From Eubacterium sp. AF36-5BH (GTDB lineage: Bacteria > Bacillota > Clostridia > Lachnospirales > Lachnospiraceae), in assembly GCF_003460505.1 (NCBI RefSeq), contig NZ_QTVG01000002.1, positions 62,001 through 126,000 of the forward strand: DNA of 64,000 nucleotides, read 5' to 3'. Below are positions 1-9,185 of this stretch, one piece after another. Position numbers and translations under genes: made by a program. A model generated the notes under the pieces. It had not been told where the DNA came from. It worked only from the letters and a program-made list of their open reading frames with translations, and made no database searches. The first letter of the stretch is position 1; the number at the start of each line of letters is the position of its first letter.

Positions 1-547
1 AAATTTTGGCAACTACAAGTTGAAAAACATGAAGCAGAATAGTTTGGTAAATAACCTGTATATATAAATTCCCAATTTCCATCAAATTGAAAATGCCAGC
101 TAAAATAATAAAAAATATAATTACACTAACAGAAATAATCTTGCATTGGATAATTGTTTTCTCGTTTGCCTTAGGTCTGAGAGGTGAGGCTATAGGACCG
201 ACTTTTAACAATGCATGTATAAAAATAAAAGAGGAAACAACCATAGAACCATACGAAACCGTAACTAAGTCAGGCAAAATCATAGTAGTCATCAGGAACA
301 GAAAAAGTGTTGAAATAAAGCACATAAAGTAATTATTAAAATGTAGACCACCGCCATTAGTTCTAAGAATAAATAGAAAAATAAATGAAATTGCAAATAC
401 ATCTAGTCTATGTAAAAAATAAAATATTATTGCAAGTAAAAAAATTTTACTGGCTTCATAAACAATACATGTAAGAACATACTTTGCCATTAGCAGTTCA
501 TTATGAGTGTAGTTGTATTCAGTTTCAAGTTCACTAAATATATTCAT
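1..547 (-). CDS. agrB: AgrB-like accessory gene regulator peptidase (3' end beyond window)
   Basis: The gene starts at an ATG at 547 with GGGAG upstream and runs off the left edge, so 182 codons are visible. The protein is polytopic and hydrophobic. It shows Arg62, Gly65-67 and His69, then Cys76, seven residues after the His. This matches the R-x-x-G-G-x-H...C pattern and His-to-Cys spacing of AgrB membrane peptidases. A Pro-rich segment (GPIASPLRP, residues 117-125) fits the conserved AgrB loop. AgrB proteins cut the AgrD propeptide at the membrane and help form the cyclic autoinducing peptide. agrD and the agrC/agrA sensor-regulator pair would be expected to the left, outside the window, so a complete system is inferred and not seen. 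Confidence 0.85.
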   Translation of the reverse strand, partial: MNIFSELETEYNYTHNELLMAKYVLTCIVYEASKIFLLAIIFYFLHRLDVFAISFIFLFILRTNGGGLHFNNYFMCFISTLFLFLMTTMILPDLVTVSYGSMVVSSFIFIHALLKVGPIASPLRPKANEKTIIQCKIISVSVIIFFIILAGIFNLMEIGNLYIQVIYQTILLHVFQLVVAKI

Positions 548-706
548 TTAAAACTCCCATACTTTTATTAGCCCAAAAGCCATTTAAGTATAGAAGCAAT
601 TACAGGAAGTAAACGAAAATTATGAAAAAGTATGTTAAATGGCAAAAAAACGCACAATAAAAATAATAGAACAAGGGAACAGAGCCGCTAGGCAGGAAAA
701 ATATAA

Positions 707-735
707 TCACCTTAATTTTAAAATTATGGTATAAT
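707..735 (+). promoter_or_regulatory. Probable promoter of the HAD / CDF cluster
   Basis: A consensus TATAAT lies at 730-735, about 40 bases before the start at 776. The -35 region around 707-712 is poor. No other promoter-like sequence is obvious before the 776-2962 gene cluster. Confidence 0.45.
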
Positions 736-775
736 ACAATGGTTACATATTTATTAATTATAAGATGGAGAATAT

Positions 776-1621
776 ATGAACTTAGATAACGAAAAAAGTA
801 GTAAAGGAAAGTTCTTTGGATATTTAATATGTACAGACTGTGATGGAACACTTACCTATGATATTGGAAAGGTTTCAGAAAAGAACGTTGGGGCAATTAA
901 ATATTTCCAAAGTGAAGGTGGACTGTTTACACTTGCAACAGGTCGTTTTCCTAATCATTTGGAAATGTTTAAAGGACAATTTGAAATCAATGCCCCTATG
1001 GCTTCTTTAAATGGAACATTATTATATGATACAAAAAATAATAAGCCCATAAAAACATGGACGGTTTCATCGAAAAAGTGTCTTAATATGATTAAGTACA
1101 TATTAGAAAAATATGATATATGGGAACTTTGGATTAATGGTGTTACAAGTGAAGGCAAATTCACCGGTGTGGGTTATAAGCCTTCTGAACATAAAAAAGG
1201 TGATGGCAGTATAGATGAAACATTTAATGAGATGCCTTTTGAAATATTTAAGATAGTAGTAATGCAACCGGAGAATTTAACATATATTATTCAAAAGGAT
1301 TTAAAAGAAAAGTTCGGTCAGGAATTTAGATTTGATACAAGCTGGGCTAACGGGCTTGAAATACAAAGTATTGACAGCGGAAAAGGTGTTGCTGTTAAGT
1401 ACATGAAGGAAAATGTATGCAAAAATGTTCATACTACTATTGGCATAGGTGATTATGAAAATGATTTGTCATTACTTGAAAGCTCTGACATTGGCTATGC
1501 TGTAGATAATGCTATAGACAGTGTGAAAGAAGCAGCAGACAGAATAACAGTTGCAAATACAAATGATGCAATAGCTGCCATAATTGAGGAACTGGAAAAT
1601 AACATAGATGCAAAACAATAG
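776..1621 (+). CDS. Cof-type HAD-IIB family phosphatase
   Basis: This is a 281-residue haloacid-dehalogenase hydrolase of the Cof (IIB) type. The nucleophile motif I is Asp21-x-Asp23-G-T-L. A late G-D-x-x-N-D motif (GDYENDLSLL, near residue 222) supplies the metal-binding acids. The long cap between them is typical of Cof proteins that dephosphorylate sugar phosphates or flavin and pyridoxal phosphates. The substrate cannot be told from sequence. GGAG precedes the ATG. It is the first of three closely spaced plus-strand genes (gaps of 9 and 21 bases), probably one transcript. The protein is predicted to be cytoplasmic. Confidence 0.93.
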   Translation: MNLDNEKSSKGKFFGYLICTDCDGTLTYDIGKVSEKNVGAIKYFQSEGGLFTLATGRFPNHLEMFKGQFEINAPMASLNGTLLYDTKNNKPIKTWTVSSKKCLNMIKYILEKYDIWELWINGVTSEGKFTGVGYKPSEHKKGDGSIDETFNEMPFEIFKIVVMQPENLTYIIQKDLKEKFGQEFRFDTSWANGLEIQSIDSGKGVAVKYMKENVCKNVHTTIGIGDYENDLSLLESSDIGYAVDNAIDSVKEAADRITVANTNDAIAAIIEELENNIDAKQ

Positions 1622-1630
1622 GAGAAAAGA

Positions 1631-2044
1631 ATGAATAAGAAAGTTAAAATAACAGCTATAGCGTTAGTGGTTATAGTGCTTTTAGTAATACTTGTAACTT
1701 GCTTTAGTAATAAAGAAGATACGAATAATATAAATGAAACAACTGTTGAAACAACATCAGCTAAAGAAAAAATAAAAACAAATTTTACCACAGAGAGAGA
1801 AGAAGAAGAAGAAGAAGAAGAAGAAGAAACAGACACAAAAGAGTATGCAACTTTACCTGAAGTAACTGAAACAGAGAATAATGAAACAACTGATTATTTT
1901 CAGAATGTAAGTGTGTATGAGGAAACAACAAAGAAAAGTAAAAAATCAAAAAAGAAGAAGAACACAGATAAAAAAGAGTCAGAAGCATATCCTGGTGAAA
2001 ATGATGGTTGGTCACCAATTGTATCTCCTGATGATTTAGATTAA
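1631..2044 (+). CDS. Glu/Thr-rich membrane-anchored protein of unknown function
   Basis: This 137-residue protein begins with a short basic N-terminus and one hydrophobic segment (about residues 6-25), then a highly charged exterior or tail. The tail holds ten consecutive Glu, many Thr/Glu repeats and a Lys cluster (KKSKKSKKKK), and ends near EAYPGENDGWSPIVSPDDLD. There is no lipobox Cys, so the segment is probably an uncleaved anchor. GGAGAAAAG lies just before the start. It sits 9 bases after the HAD gene and 21 before the CDF exporter. I do not recognise a family. The low-complexity tail looks disordered. Confidence 0.7.
   Translation: MNKKVKITAIALVVIVLLVILVTCFSNKEDTNNINETTVETTSAKEKIKTNFTTEREEEEEEEEEETDTKEYATLPEVTETENNETTDYFQNVSVYEETTKKSKKSKKKKNTDKKESEAYPGENDGWSPIVSPDDLD
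1799..1828 (+). repeat. (GAA)10 trinucleotide tract
   Basis: Ten perfect GAA triplets in frame encode ten Glu residues of the preceding gene. Expansion or contraction would change tract length without a frameshift. Confidence 0.95.
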
Positions 2045-2065
2045 AAACAGGAATAGAGGTATAAA

Positions 2066-2962
2066 ATGGATGACAAATTAGTTGTAAAAACCGCTGTAAA
2101 AGTATCAACAGTGAGTATTGTACTTAATATTGTTTTAAGTATGTTAAAATTATTGGCAGGAATATTTGGAAAATCAATGGCAATGCTTTCTGATGCCATA
2201 CATTCCCTTTCAGATGTGTTTGGCTCCATAATTGTAATAATTGGGGTGAAAGTTTCAAAAAAGAAGGAAGATGCAGACCATCCTTTCGGTCATGACAGAT
2301 TAGAATGTCTTGCAAGCCTTGCCCTTGGTGCAATATTGTTTTTTACCGGTGCAATGCTAGCCTACGAAGGAATTAATAAAATATACACTAAGGCACCAAT
2401 AAGCACACCTGGAAAAATAGCATTATTTGCAGCCATTGTATCAATTATTGCAAAGGAAGGAATGTTTTGGTATACAAAGATTAATGCTAACAGAATTAAT
2501 TCCGATGCATTAAGGGCAGAAGCATGGCACCACAGATCCGATGCACTTTCATCTGTAGGAAGTTTGATTGGTGTAGCAGGTGCAATGTTAGGACTAAAGA
2601 TTTTAGATCCTATTATGGGTTGCGTTATTGGCTTGGTAATCATAAAAGTTGCCTTTGATATTGCAAAAGAAGCCATTGATAAAATGGTTGATAAAGCCTG
2701 TGATGATGAAACAATAGAAAAAATGAAAAAAGAAGTGCATAATGTTGACGGAGTAAAAGGGCTTGACTTAATAAAGACAAGAATGTTTGGAACAAAAATT
2801 TACGTTGAAATCGAAATAAGTGTCGACGGAAATTTAATTTTAAAGGATGCACATGCTATTGCAGAGCAGGTTCATGACAACATTGAAAAGAATTTTGAAT
2901 ATGTAAAACATTGTGTTGTACATGTGAATCCGTATGGTTATAAGCATAAAAAGAAGCAATAG
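2066..2962 (+). CDS. Cation diffusion facilitator (CDF) metal exporter
   Basis: This 298-residue protein has the CDF layout: an N-terminal membrane domain (about residues 10-210) and a cytoplasmic C-terminal domain (about 215-295). Metal-site motifs are H-S-L-S-D in the second helix (near residue 46) and H-H-R-S-D (near 155), the HxxxD pair that binds Zn, Mn, Fe or Co. The D-H-P-F-G-H-D-R segment (near 72) is the loop signature. CDF proteins exchange divalent metal for protons across the membrane. The C-terminal domain ends in His/Lys residues (GYKHKKKQ). A ribosome site (agaggt) precedes the ATG. It is last in the 776-2962 cluster and is followed by a terminator. Confidence 0.94.
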   Translation: MDDKLVVKTAVKVSTVSIVLNIVLSMLKLLAGIFGKSMAMLSDAIHSLSDVFGSIIVIIGVKVSKKKEDADHPFGHDRLECLASLALGAILFFTGAMLAYEGINKIYTKAPISTPGKIALFAAIVSIIAKEGMFWYTKINANRINSDALRAEAWHHRSDALSSVGSLIGVAGAMLGLKILDPIMGCVIGLVIIKVAFDIAKEAIDKMVDKACDDETIEKMKKEVHNVDGVKGLDLIKTRMFGTKIYVEIEISVDGNLILKDAHAIAEQVHDNIEKNFEYVKHCVVHVNPYGYKHKKKQ

Positions 2963-3006
2963 TTATCAATAAGGTACTTTATTCAACAAAAAAGCAGTTT
3001 TTTTGA

Positions 3007-3035
3007 AATAGTCGGTTTACACCGGCTATTTTTTG
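3007..3035 (+). terminator. Intrinsic terminator after CDF gene
   Basis: A 10-bp stem (3007-3016 with 3021-3030, one G-U pair) and a 4-base loop are followed by a T tract at 3029-3034. Its right half overlaps the next promoter. Confidence 0.85.
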
Positions 3036-3043
3036 TGTATAAT
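3016..3043 (+). promoter_or_regulatory. rpoD promoter overlapping the upstream terminator
   Basis: TTTACA (3016-3021) and TATAAT (3038-3043) are separated by 16 bases. The -35 box lies in the loop of the preceding terminator. Transcription would start near 3050, so the ATG at 3035 cannot be the rpoD start. Confidence 0.75.
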
Positions 3044-3106
3044 ATATGTTGGACCGACAGATACTTAAAAAAGAAACAAAGTTTCGATTTTAGAAAGGAC
3101 ATTGCA

Positions 3107-4366
3107 TTGAAACAACAAGATTTTAATCAGAAAATTGAGGAATTAGTTGCAATTGGTCAGAACAAAGCTGGCAAATTAACAACAGAAGAAATCAGAGAAT
3201 TTTTTAGTAAGGACAAGCTTACTGCTAAGCAGGAAAGTACAGTTCTTACAAAAATTAAAGAACATAATGTTGCTGTTGTTATAGCCAAGAAGGATACAAG
3301 TTCTGATAATACAGCTCCTCAGAAAGAAGAAACGGAAGTAAAGGATATGTCAGACAGTGATGAAATGGTAGAAATTAATGTTGATTTAATTACTGATGTT
3401 ACAGAACCAACTGACGAAGATATTGCTTCGGTAGCTGAGGACGAAGAGGATTTATTGGATTCTACAGACGAGAATTTTGAAGACGATAAGGAAAGTTCAG
3501 CAGAGTTAGATGCTATTGATTTGCTCGAGGGTGTAGGAACAGAAGATCCTGTTAGAATGTATTTAAAGGAAATTGGTACTGTTGCTTTGTTAACAGCAGA
3601 GGAAGAGTTAGAACTTGCAAAACGCAAGACTGAGGGAGATCCTATTGCAAAAGAAAAATTAATAGAGGCAAACCTACGTCTGGTTGTAAGTATCGCAAAG
3701 AGATACACAGGACGTGGAATGAGTTTTCTTGACTTAGTTCAGGAAGGTAATTTAGGTCTTATAAAGGGCGTTGAAAAATTTGATTACACTAAAGGTTATA
3801 AGTTAAGTACATATGCTACATGGTGGATTAGACAGTCGGTTACAAGAGCATTGGCGGATCATGCCAGAACAATCCGTGTACCTGTTCATATGGTAGAAAC
3901 TATTAACAGAATGTCAAAGATGCAAAGAAAGCTTACTTTAGAGTTAGGTTATGAACCATCAACTAAGGAATTAGCAGATGCACTTGAAATGACAGAAGAA
4001 AAAGTATTAGAAATTATGCAGATTGCAAGAGAACCTGCATCACTTGAAACTCCTATAGGAGAGGAAGATGATTCAAACCTTGGCGATTTCGTAGCAGATA
4101 ATAATACTGTTACTCCTGAGGCAAACATTGAATCAGTAATGCTTCGTGATCATATAGATGTTTTATTACAGGATTTAAAAGATAGAGAGCGTGAGGTTAT
4201 TATTCTTCGATTTGGTTTAAGAGACGGTCATCCTAGAACACTTGAAGAAGTTGGTAAGATTTTTAGTGTTACAAGAGAACGTATCAGACAGATTGAAGCA
4301 AAAGCCTTAAGAAAGTTAAGAAATCCCGTTAGAAGTAAGAAAATTAAAGACTTTTTAGGCGAGTAA
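3107..4366 (+). CDS. rpoD: RNA polymerase primary sigma factor RpoD/SigA
   Basis: This is the housekeeping sigma-70 factor, which recruits RNA polymerase to -35/-10 promoters. I place the start at TTG 3107, giving 419 residues. An in-frame ATG at 3035 lies at or before the promoter, whereas AGAAAGGAC lies six bases before the TTG. Region 1.2 begins [12 protein letters not shown]. Region 2 includes the -10 reading stretch [14 protein letters not shown]. Region 4 has the [23 protein letters not shown]. An acidic linker after the 1.1-like N-terminus is long. Usual partners dnaG and rpsU are not next to it. It has its own promoter, and the following gltB has another. Confidence 0.97.
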   Translation: MKQQDFNQKIEELVAIGQNKAGKLTTEEIREFFSKDKLTAKQESTVLTKIKEHNVAVVIAKKDTSSDNTAPQKEETEVKDMSDSDEMVEINVDLITDVTEPTDEDIASVAEDEEDLLDSTDENFEDDKESSAELDAIDLLEGVGTEDPVRMYLKEIGTVALLTAEEELELAKRKTEGDPIAKEKLIEANLRLVVSIAKRYTGRGMSFLDLVQEGNLGLIKGVEKFDYTKGYKLSTYATWWIRQSVTRALADHARTIRVPVHMVETINRMSKMQRKLTLELGYEPSTKELADALEMTEEKVLEIMQIAREPASLETPIGEEDDSNLGDFVADNNTVTPEANIESVMLRDHIDVLLQDLKDREREVIILRFGLRDGHPRTLEEVGKIFSVTRERIRQIEAKALRKLRNPVRSKKIKDFLGE

Positions 4367-4409
4367 ACTTAACTAAAAAAGAAAAAATGCATATTAAACT
4401 TAATTTTGT

Positions 4410-4438
4410 TTGACAAACGTGTCGAAATAGTTTATAAA
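4410..4438 (+). promoter_or_regulatory. gltB promoter
   Basis: A perfect TTGACA (4410-4415) and TATAAA (4433-4438) are separated by 17 bases. Transcription should start near 4445, giving a leader of about 180 bases before gltB. Confidence 0.85.
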
Positions 4439-4444
4439 ATTAAG

Positions 4445-4625
4445 TAGAGATTAATGAGGGTACAAGGAAGTACATAGGTAAAATAGCTTATGGTTCTTTG
4501 TGCCCTTTTTCGTTTATTATAAAGAATATTTGTTGAAGATGATAAACAAAGAAAACAAACCATAAGAGCTATTGGTAATGTCTTTATAATAAACTCATTG
4601 ATAGATAAATTAAGGAGGAAAAATC
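4445..4625 (+). promoter_or_regulatory. Structured gltB leader RNA, possible attenuator or riboswitch-like element
   Basis: Beyond the terminator hairpin, 4512-4525 pairs perfectly over 14 bases with 4581-4594. The loop of the terminator (4482-4493) is complementary to 4560-4573, inside that second hairpin, over 12 pairs with a two-base bulge. A smaller 6-bp hairpin (4529-4534 with 4545-4550) also lies inside. The loop pairing would make a kissing or pseudoknot contact. It might compete with, or stabilise, the terminator. It does not match the cyanobacterial glutamine riboswitch or a T-box as I know them. The pairing is seen in sequence; the regulatory role is inferred. Confidence 0.55.
4457..4510 (+). 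terminator. Terminator hairpin inside the gltB leader (attenuator)
   Basis: A 13-bp stem (4457-4469 with 4494-4506, two G-U pairs) ends in TTTTT at 4506-4510. It lies between promoter and gene, so read-through must be permitted or regulated for gltBD expression. Confidence 0.75.
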
Positions 4626-7600
4626 ATGGATCAGAATGTACTATTCAAAGAAGCTGAAGAAAATGGACTATATGATTCTCGTTTTGAACACGATAACTGC
4701 GGTATTGGAGCTGTAGTAAACATTAAGGGAAAAAAGAGTCATGAGACAGTTGAAAATGCACTTAAAATTGTTGAAAACCTAGAGCATCGTGCTGGTAAAG
4801 ATGCTGAAGGTAAAACAGGTGATGGTGTTGGTATTATGCTTCAGATTTCCCACAAGTTTTTTAAGAAGGTAACAAAGCCATTAGGTTTTGATATTGGAGA
4901 AGAAAGAGAATATGGTGTGGGAATGTTTTTCATGCCACAGGATGACTTAAAGCGTCATAGAGAAATGAAGATGCTTGAAATCATTACTGAAAAAGAAGGC
5001 CTTGAATTTTTAGGTTGGAGAGAAGTTCCTGTTCATCCTGAAGTATTAGGTTCAAAAGCTTTAGAATGTATGCCTTATATTATGCAGTGTTTTATTAAGA
5101 AACCTGAAGATGTTGAAAAAGGATTAGCATTTGACAGAAAACTTTACATTGTAAGAAGAGTTTTCTCACATAGTAATGCCGGAACTTATACAGTGTCAAT
5201 GTCAAGCAGAACAATTGTATATAAGGGGATGTTTTTAGTTGACCAGTTAGGACCTTTCTTTGCAGACTTAATGGACAAAAATTATGAGTCAGCAATTGCT
5301 TTGGTACATTCAAGATTCTCAACAAATACACAGCCAAGCTGGAGAAGAGCTCATCCTAACAGATTTATTGTTCACAACGGTGAAATCAATACAATTAGAG
5401 GAAATGCTGATAATATGTTAGCCAGAGAAGAATCAATGACTAGCGAATACATGGAAAGTTCATTACAGAAGGTCATGCCTGTAGTTGATGTAAACGGTTC
5501 AGACTCAGCAATGCTTGATAATACATTAGAATTTTTAGTAATGAATGGTGTTGATCTTCCTTTAGCAGTAATGATGTGTATACCTGAACCATGGGAAAAG
5601 AATGATACAATCAGCCAGTCAAAGAGAGATTTTTATCAGTATTATGCAACAATGATGGAACCATGGGATGGACCTGCATCAATACTTTTCTCTGATGGTG
5701 ATTACATGGGAGCAATCCTTGATAGAAACGGACTTCGTCCTTCAAGATATTACATTACAAGTGATGACCAGTTAATTCTTTCATCAGAAGTAGGGGTACT
5801 TGATATACCTGCTGAAAAAATAGTTGTAAAAGAACGTCTCCGTCCGGGCCGTATGTTACTGGTAGATACAGTTAAAGGAAAATTAATAGATGATGATGAA
5901 TTAAAAGAAAGCTATGCAGCAAGAAAACCATATGGTGAATGGTTAAACAACAACTTAGTTTATTTAAAAGACATTAATATACCAAATGTAAAAGTAGAAA
6001 CTTATGACAAAGAGGAACGTCAGAGATTACAGAAAAACTTTGGATATACATTTGAAGATTTAAAGAGAATTATTCCAATGGCAAATAATGGAATTGAAGC
6101 TACAAAGGCAATGGGTAAGGATACACCACTTGCAGTTTTAAGCGAGAGAATTCATCCATTATTTAACTACTTTAAACAGTTATTTGCACAGGTTACAAAC
6201 CCTCCTATTGATGCAATTAGAGAAGAGATTGTAACATCAACATCTGTTTACATTGGAAAGGACGGAAATATATTAGAAGAGCAGCCTGAAAACTGTAAGG
6301 TTCTCAAGATTAAACATCCAATCCTTACAAATACGGATATTTTAAAGTTAAAGAACATTAACAAGCCGGGATTTAAGGCAGCAGTTGTACCAATTGTTTA
6401 TTACAAAGGTATAGACATTGAAAAAGCTATTGAACAGGTATTTGTGGAAGTTGATAAGGCTCATAAGGATGGAGCTAATATTATTATTCTTTCAGATAGA
6501 GGAGTAGATGAATATCATGTACAGATTCCATCACTTCTTGCAGTTTCAGCCGTTCATCAGCATTTAGTAAAAACAAAGAAGAGAACAACATTATCATTAG
6601 TTCTTGAAAGTGGTGAACCAAGAGAGGTACATCATTTTGCAACATTGTTAGGATATGGTGCCAGTGCAATTAATCCATATCTTGCACATGAAACAATCAA
6701 GCAGATGGTTGATGAAGATATGATTCAAAAAGATCCATATGCAGCAATTGATGATTACAACAAAGCTATTTTAGGTGGTATTGTAAAAATCGCATCTAAG
6801 ATGGGTATTTCAACAATTCAGTCATATCAGGGTTCACAGATTTTTGAAGCTATTGGTATTAGCAAAGAAGTAATTGATAAATACTTTACAGGTACAGTTA
6901 GTAGAGTTGAAGGAATTACAATGAAAGATATTGAAGATGGAGTTGAGGAACTTCATTCAAAGGCATTTGATCCATTAGGATTAGATGTAGATTTAACATT
7001 GGAAAGTAATGGCGAGCATAAGCTTAGAAGTGGTAAGGAAGAACATAAGTATAATCCGGCTACAATCCATACTTTACAGCAGGCTACATGGACAGACAAT
7101 TATCAGTTATTTAAACAGTATACACACATGATTGATGAAGAAATGGCACCATTCCATTTACGTGGATTAATGGATTTCAATTATCCTGAAAATGGTGGCA
7201 TTCCACTTGATGAAGTAGAAAGTGTTGAATCAATTATGAAGAGATTCAAAACAGGTGCAATGTCATACGGTTCTATTTCGCAGGAAGCACATGAAACAAT
7301 GGCAATTGCAATGAATATGATTGGCGGCCGTTCAAACTCAGGTGAAGGTGGAGAATCAATTGAACGTTTAACAATTGGAGAAGACGGTCTTAACAAATGT
7401 TCAAAAATTAAGCAGGTTGCTTCAGGACGTTTTGGTGTAACATCAAGATATCTTGTAAGTGCCGAAGAAATACAGATTAAGATGGCTCAGGGTGCAAAGC
7501 CTGGTGAAGGTGGACATTTACCAGGTAAGAAAGTTTATCCATGGGTTGCTAAAACAAGATATTCAACACCGGGTGTAAGTTTAATTTCACCACCACCACA

Positions 7601-9173
7601 TCATGATATTTACTCAATTGAAGATTTAGCACAGCTTATTTATGATTTAAAGAACTCAAACAGAGATGCAAGAATTTCAGTTAAGTTAGTATCAGAGGCA
7701 GGTGTTGGTACAGTTGCAGCAGGTGTTGCAAAAGCAGGTGCTCAGGTAATTTTAGTTTCAGGTTTTGATGGTGGTACAGGTGCCGCTCCTGAAAACTCAA
7801 TTTACAATGCAGGACTTCCTTGGGAATTAGGTTTGGCAGAAGCACATCAGACATTAATTGCAAATGGTCTTAGAAATAAGGTAGTTGTGGAAACTGATGG
7901 TAAATTAATGAGTGGTAGAGACGTAGCAATTGCAGCTATGCTTGGTGCAGAAGAATATGGTTTTGCAACAGCTCCACTTGTAACTATGGGTTGTGTAATG
8001 ATGAGAGTTTGTAACTTAGATACATGTCCTGTGGGTGTTGCCACACAGAACCCTGAACTTCGTAAGAGATTTAAAGGAAAACCAGAATATGTTGTAAACT
8101 TTATGAAGTTTATTGCAGAAGAACTTCGTGAATATATGGCAAAACTTGGTGTTAGAACATTAGATGAGTTAATTGGCAGATCAGACTTACTGAAGGTTAA
8201 AGACGGAGTAGACCAGAAGAAAGCAGCAGAAGTTGATTTAAGCAAGATTTTAAGCACTGACTTTGCACATGAAAGGGTTAACTACAGTAAGAAGAATGTA
8301 TATGACTTTAAGCTTGAAAGCACAAAGGATATGACAGTGCTTCTTCCAAAAATGAAGAAAGCTCTTGATGAAAAGAAAGCAGCTTCAGTTGAAGTTAATG
8401 TAACAAATATTGACAGAGCATTAGGAACAATTTTTGGCTCTGAAATTACAAAGAGATACAATGACACATTACCTGATGACATGTACACAGTTAAGTGTTA
8501 CGGTGCCGGAGGTCAGAGTTTTGGTGCATTTATTCCAAACGGTATGACAATGGAACTTACAGGTGATAGCAATGACTACTTAGGTAAAGGTTTATCAGGT
8601 GGTAAGATTATTGTTAAACCACCAAAGGAATCTACATTTAAGCAGGATGAAAATATCATTATCGGTAACGTTGCATTCTATGGGGCAACAAGTGGTAAGG
8701 CTTATATTAATGGTGTTGCAGGTGAAAGATTCTGTGTAAGAAACTCAGGTGCAACAACAGTTGTTGAAGGTGTAGGAGATCATGGATGCGAATACATGAC
8801 AGGTGGTCGTGTAGTCGTAATCGGTAAAGTTGGAAAGAACTTTGCAGCAGGTATGAGTGGCGGTGTTGCTTATGTACTTGATGAAAATAATGATCTTTAC
8901 AGAAAGACAAATAAGTCACTTGTTTCAACAGAAGAATTATCAAACAAGTATGATGTATTAGAACTTAAGGGAATGATTGAAGATCATGTTAAGTATACTA
9001 ATTCAGTAAAAGGTAAAGAAATTCTTGATAACTTTGAAGAATACTTACCTAAGTTTAAAAAGATAATTCCATATGACTATAAGAAGATGCTAGAAACAAT
9101 TGCAAAAATGGAACAAAAGGGATTAAACCCTGAACAGGCACAGATAGAGGCGTTTTACGCAGCAACAAGATAG
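4626..9173 (+). CDS. gltB: Glutamate synthase large subunit
   Basis: This 1515-residue enzyme makes two glutamates from glutamine and 2-oxoglutarate, using electrons delivered by GltD. Domains run in the usual order. An N-terminal Ntn amidotransferase is preceded by a 24-residue propeptide, with Cys25 in DNCGIGA as the likely mature nucleophile. Then come the central domain, the FMN synthase domain (about 850-1200, with GGRSNSGEGGE and PGEGGHLPGKKV) and the C-terminal beta-helix GXGXG domain (from about 1280). Cys1123, Cys1129 and Cys1134 (C-x5-C-x4-C) fit the [3Fe-4S] site. A strong AGGAGGA precedes the ATG. gltD follows after 12 bases in the same transcript. Confidence 0.98.
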   Translation: MDQNVLFKEAEENGLYDSRFEHDNCGIGAVVNIKGKKSHETVENALKIVENLEHRAGKDAEGKTGDGVGIMLQISHKFFKKVTKPLGFDIGEEREYGVGMFFMPQDDLKRHREMKMLEIITEKEGLEFLGWREVPVHPEVLGSKALECMPYIMQCFIKKPEDVEKGLAFDRKLYIVRRVFSHSNAGTYTVSMSSRTIVYKGMFLVDQLGPFFADLMDKNYESAIALVHSRFSTNTQPSWRRAHPNRFIVHNGEINTIRGNADNMLAREESMTSEYMESSLQKVMPVVDVNGSDSAMLDNTLEFLVMNGVDLPLAVMMCIPEPWEKNDTISQSKRDFYQYYATMMEPWDGPASILFSDGDYMGAILDRNGLRPSRYYITSDDQLILSSEVGVLDIPAEKIVVKERLRPGRMLLVDTVKGKLIDDDELKESYAARKPYGEWLNNNLVYLKDINIPNVKVETYDKEERQRLQKNFGYTFEDLKRIIPMANNGIEATKAMGKDTPLAVLSERIHPLFNYFKQLFAQVTNPPIDAIREEIVTSTSVYIGKDGNILEEQPENCKVLKIKHPILTNTDILKLKNINKPGFKAAVVPIVYYKGIDIEKAIEQVFVEVDKAHKDGANIIILSDRGVDEYHVQIPSLLAVSAVHQHLVKTKKRTTLSLVLESGEPREVHHFATLLGYGASAINPYLAHETIKQMVDEDMIQKDPYAAIDDYNKAILGGIVKIASKMGISTIQSYQGSQIFEAIGISKEVIDKYFTGTVSRVEGITMKDIEDGVEELHSKAFDPLGLDVDLTLESNGEHKLRSGKEEHKYNPATIHTLQQATWTDNYQLFKQYTHMIDEEMAPFHLRGLMDFNYPENGGIPLDEVESVESIMKRFKTGAMSYGSISQEAHETMAIAMNMIGGRSNSGEGGESIERLTIGEDGLNKCSKIKQVASGRFGVTSRYLVSAEEIQIKMAQGAKPGEGGHLPGKKVYPWVAKTRYSTPGVSLISPPPHHDIYSIEDLAQLIYDLKNSNRDARISVKLVSEAGVGTVAAGVAKAGAQVILVSGFDGGTGAAPENSIYNAGLPWELGLAEAHQTLIANGLRNKVVVETDGKLMSGRDVAIAAMLGAEEYGFATAPLVTMGCVMMRVCNLDTCPVGVATQNPELRKRFKGKPEYVVNFMKFIAEELREYMAKLGVRTLDELIGRSDLLKVKDGVDQKKAAEVDLSKILSTDFAHERVNYSKKNVYDFKLESTKDMTVLLPKMKKALDEKKAASVEVNVTNIDRALGTIFGSEITKRYNDTLPDDMYTVKCYGAGGQSFGAFIPNGMTMELTGDSNDYLGKGLSGGKIIVKPPKESTFKQDENIIIGNVAFYGATSGKAYINGVAGERFCVRNSGATTVVEGVGDHGCEYMTGGRVVVIGKVGKNFAAGMSGGVAYVLDENNDLYRKTNKSLVSTEELSNKYDVLELKGMIEDHVKYTNSVKGKEILDNFEEYLPKFKKIIPYDYKKMLETIAKMEQKGLNPEQAQIEAFYAATR

Positions 9174-9185
9174 GAGGATAAAATA

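Noticed and set aside
87-332. Plus-strand 81-codon open frame at the left edge
   Set aside because: It is antisense to a clear AgrB-like gene and lacks a ribosome site.
1495-2108. Long antisense frames opposite the Glu-rich gene (poly-Ser and poly-Leu)
   Set aside because: They are shadows of the GAA repeat read in other frames.
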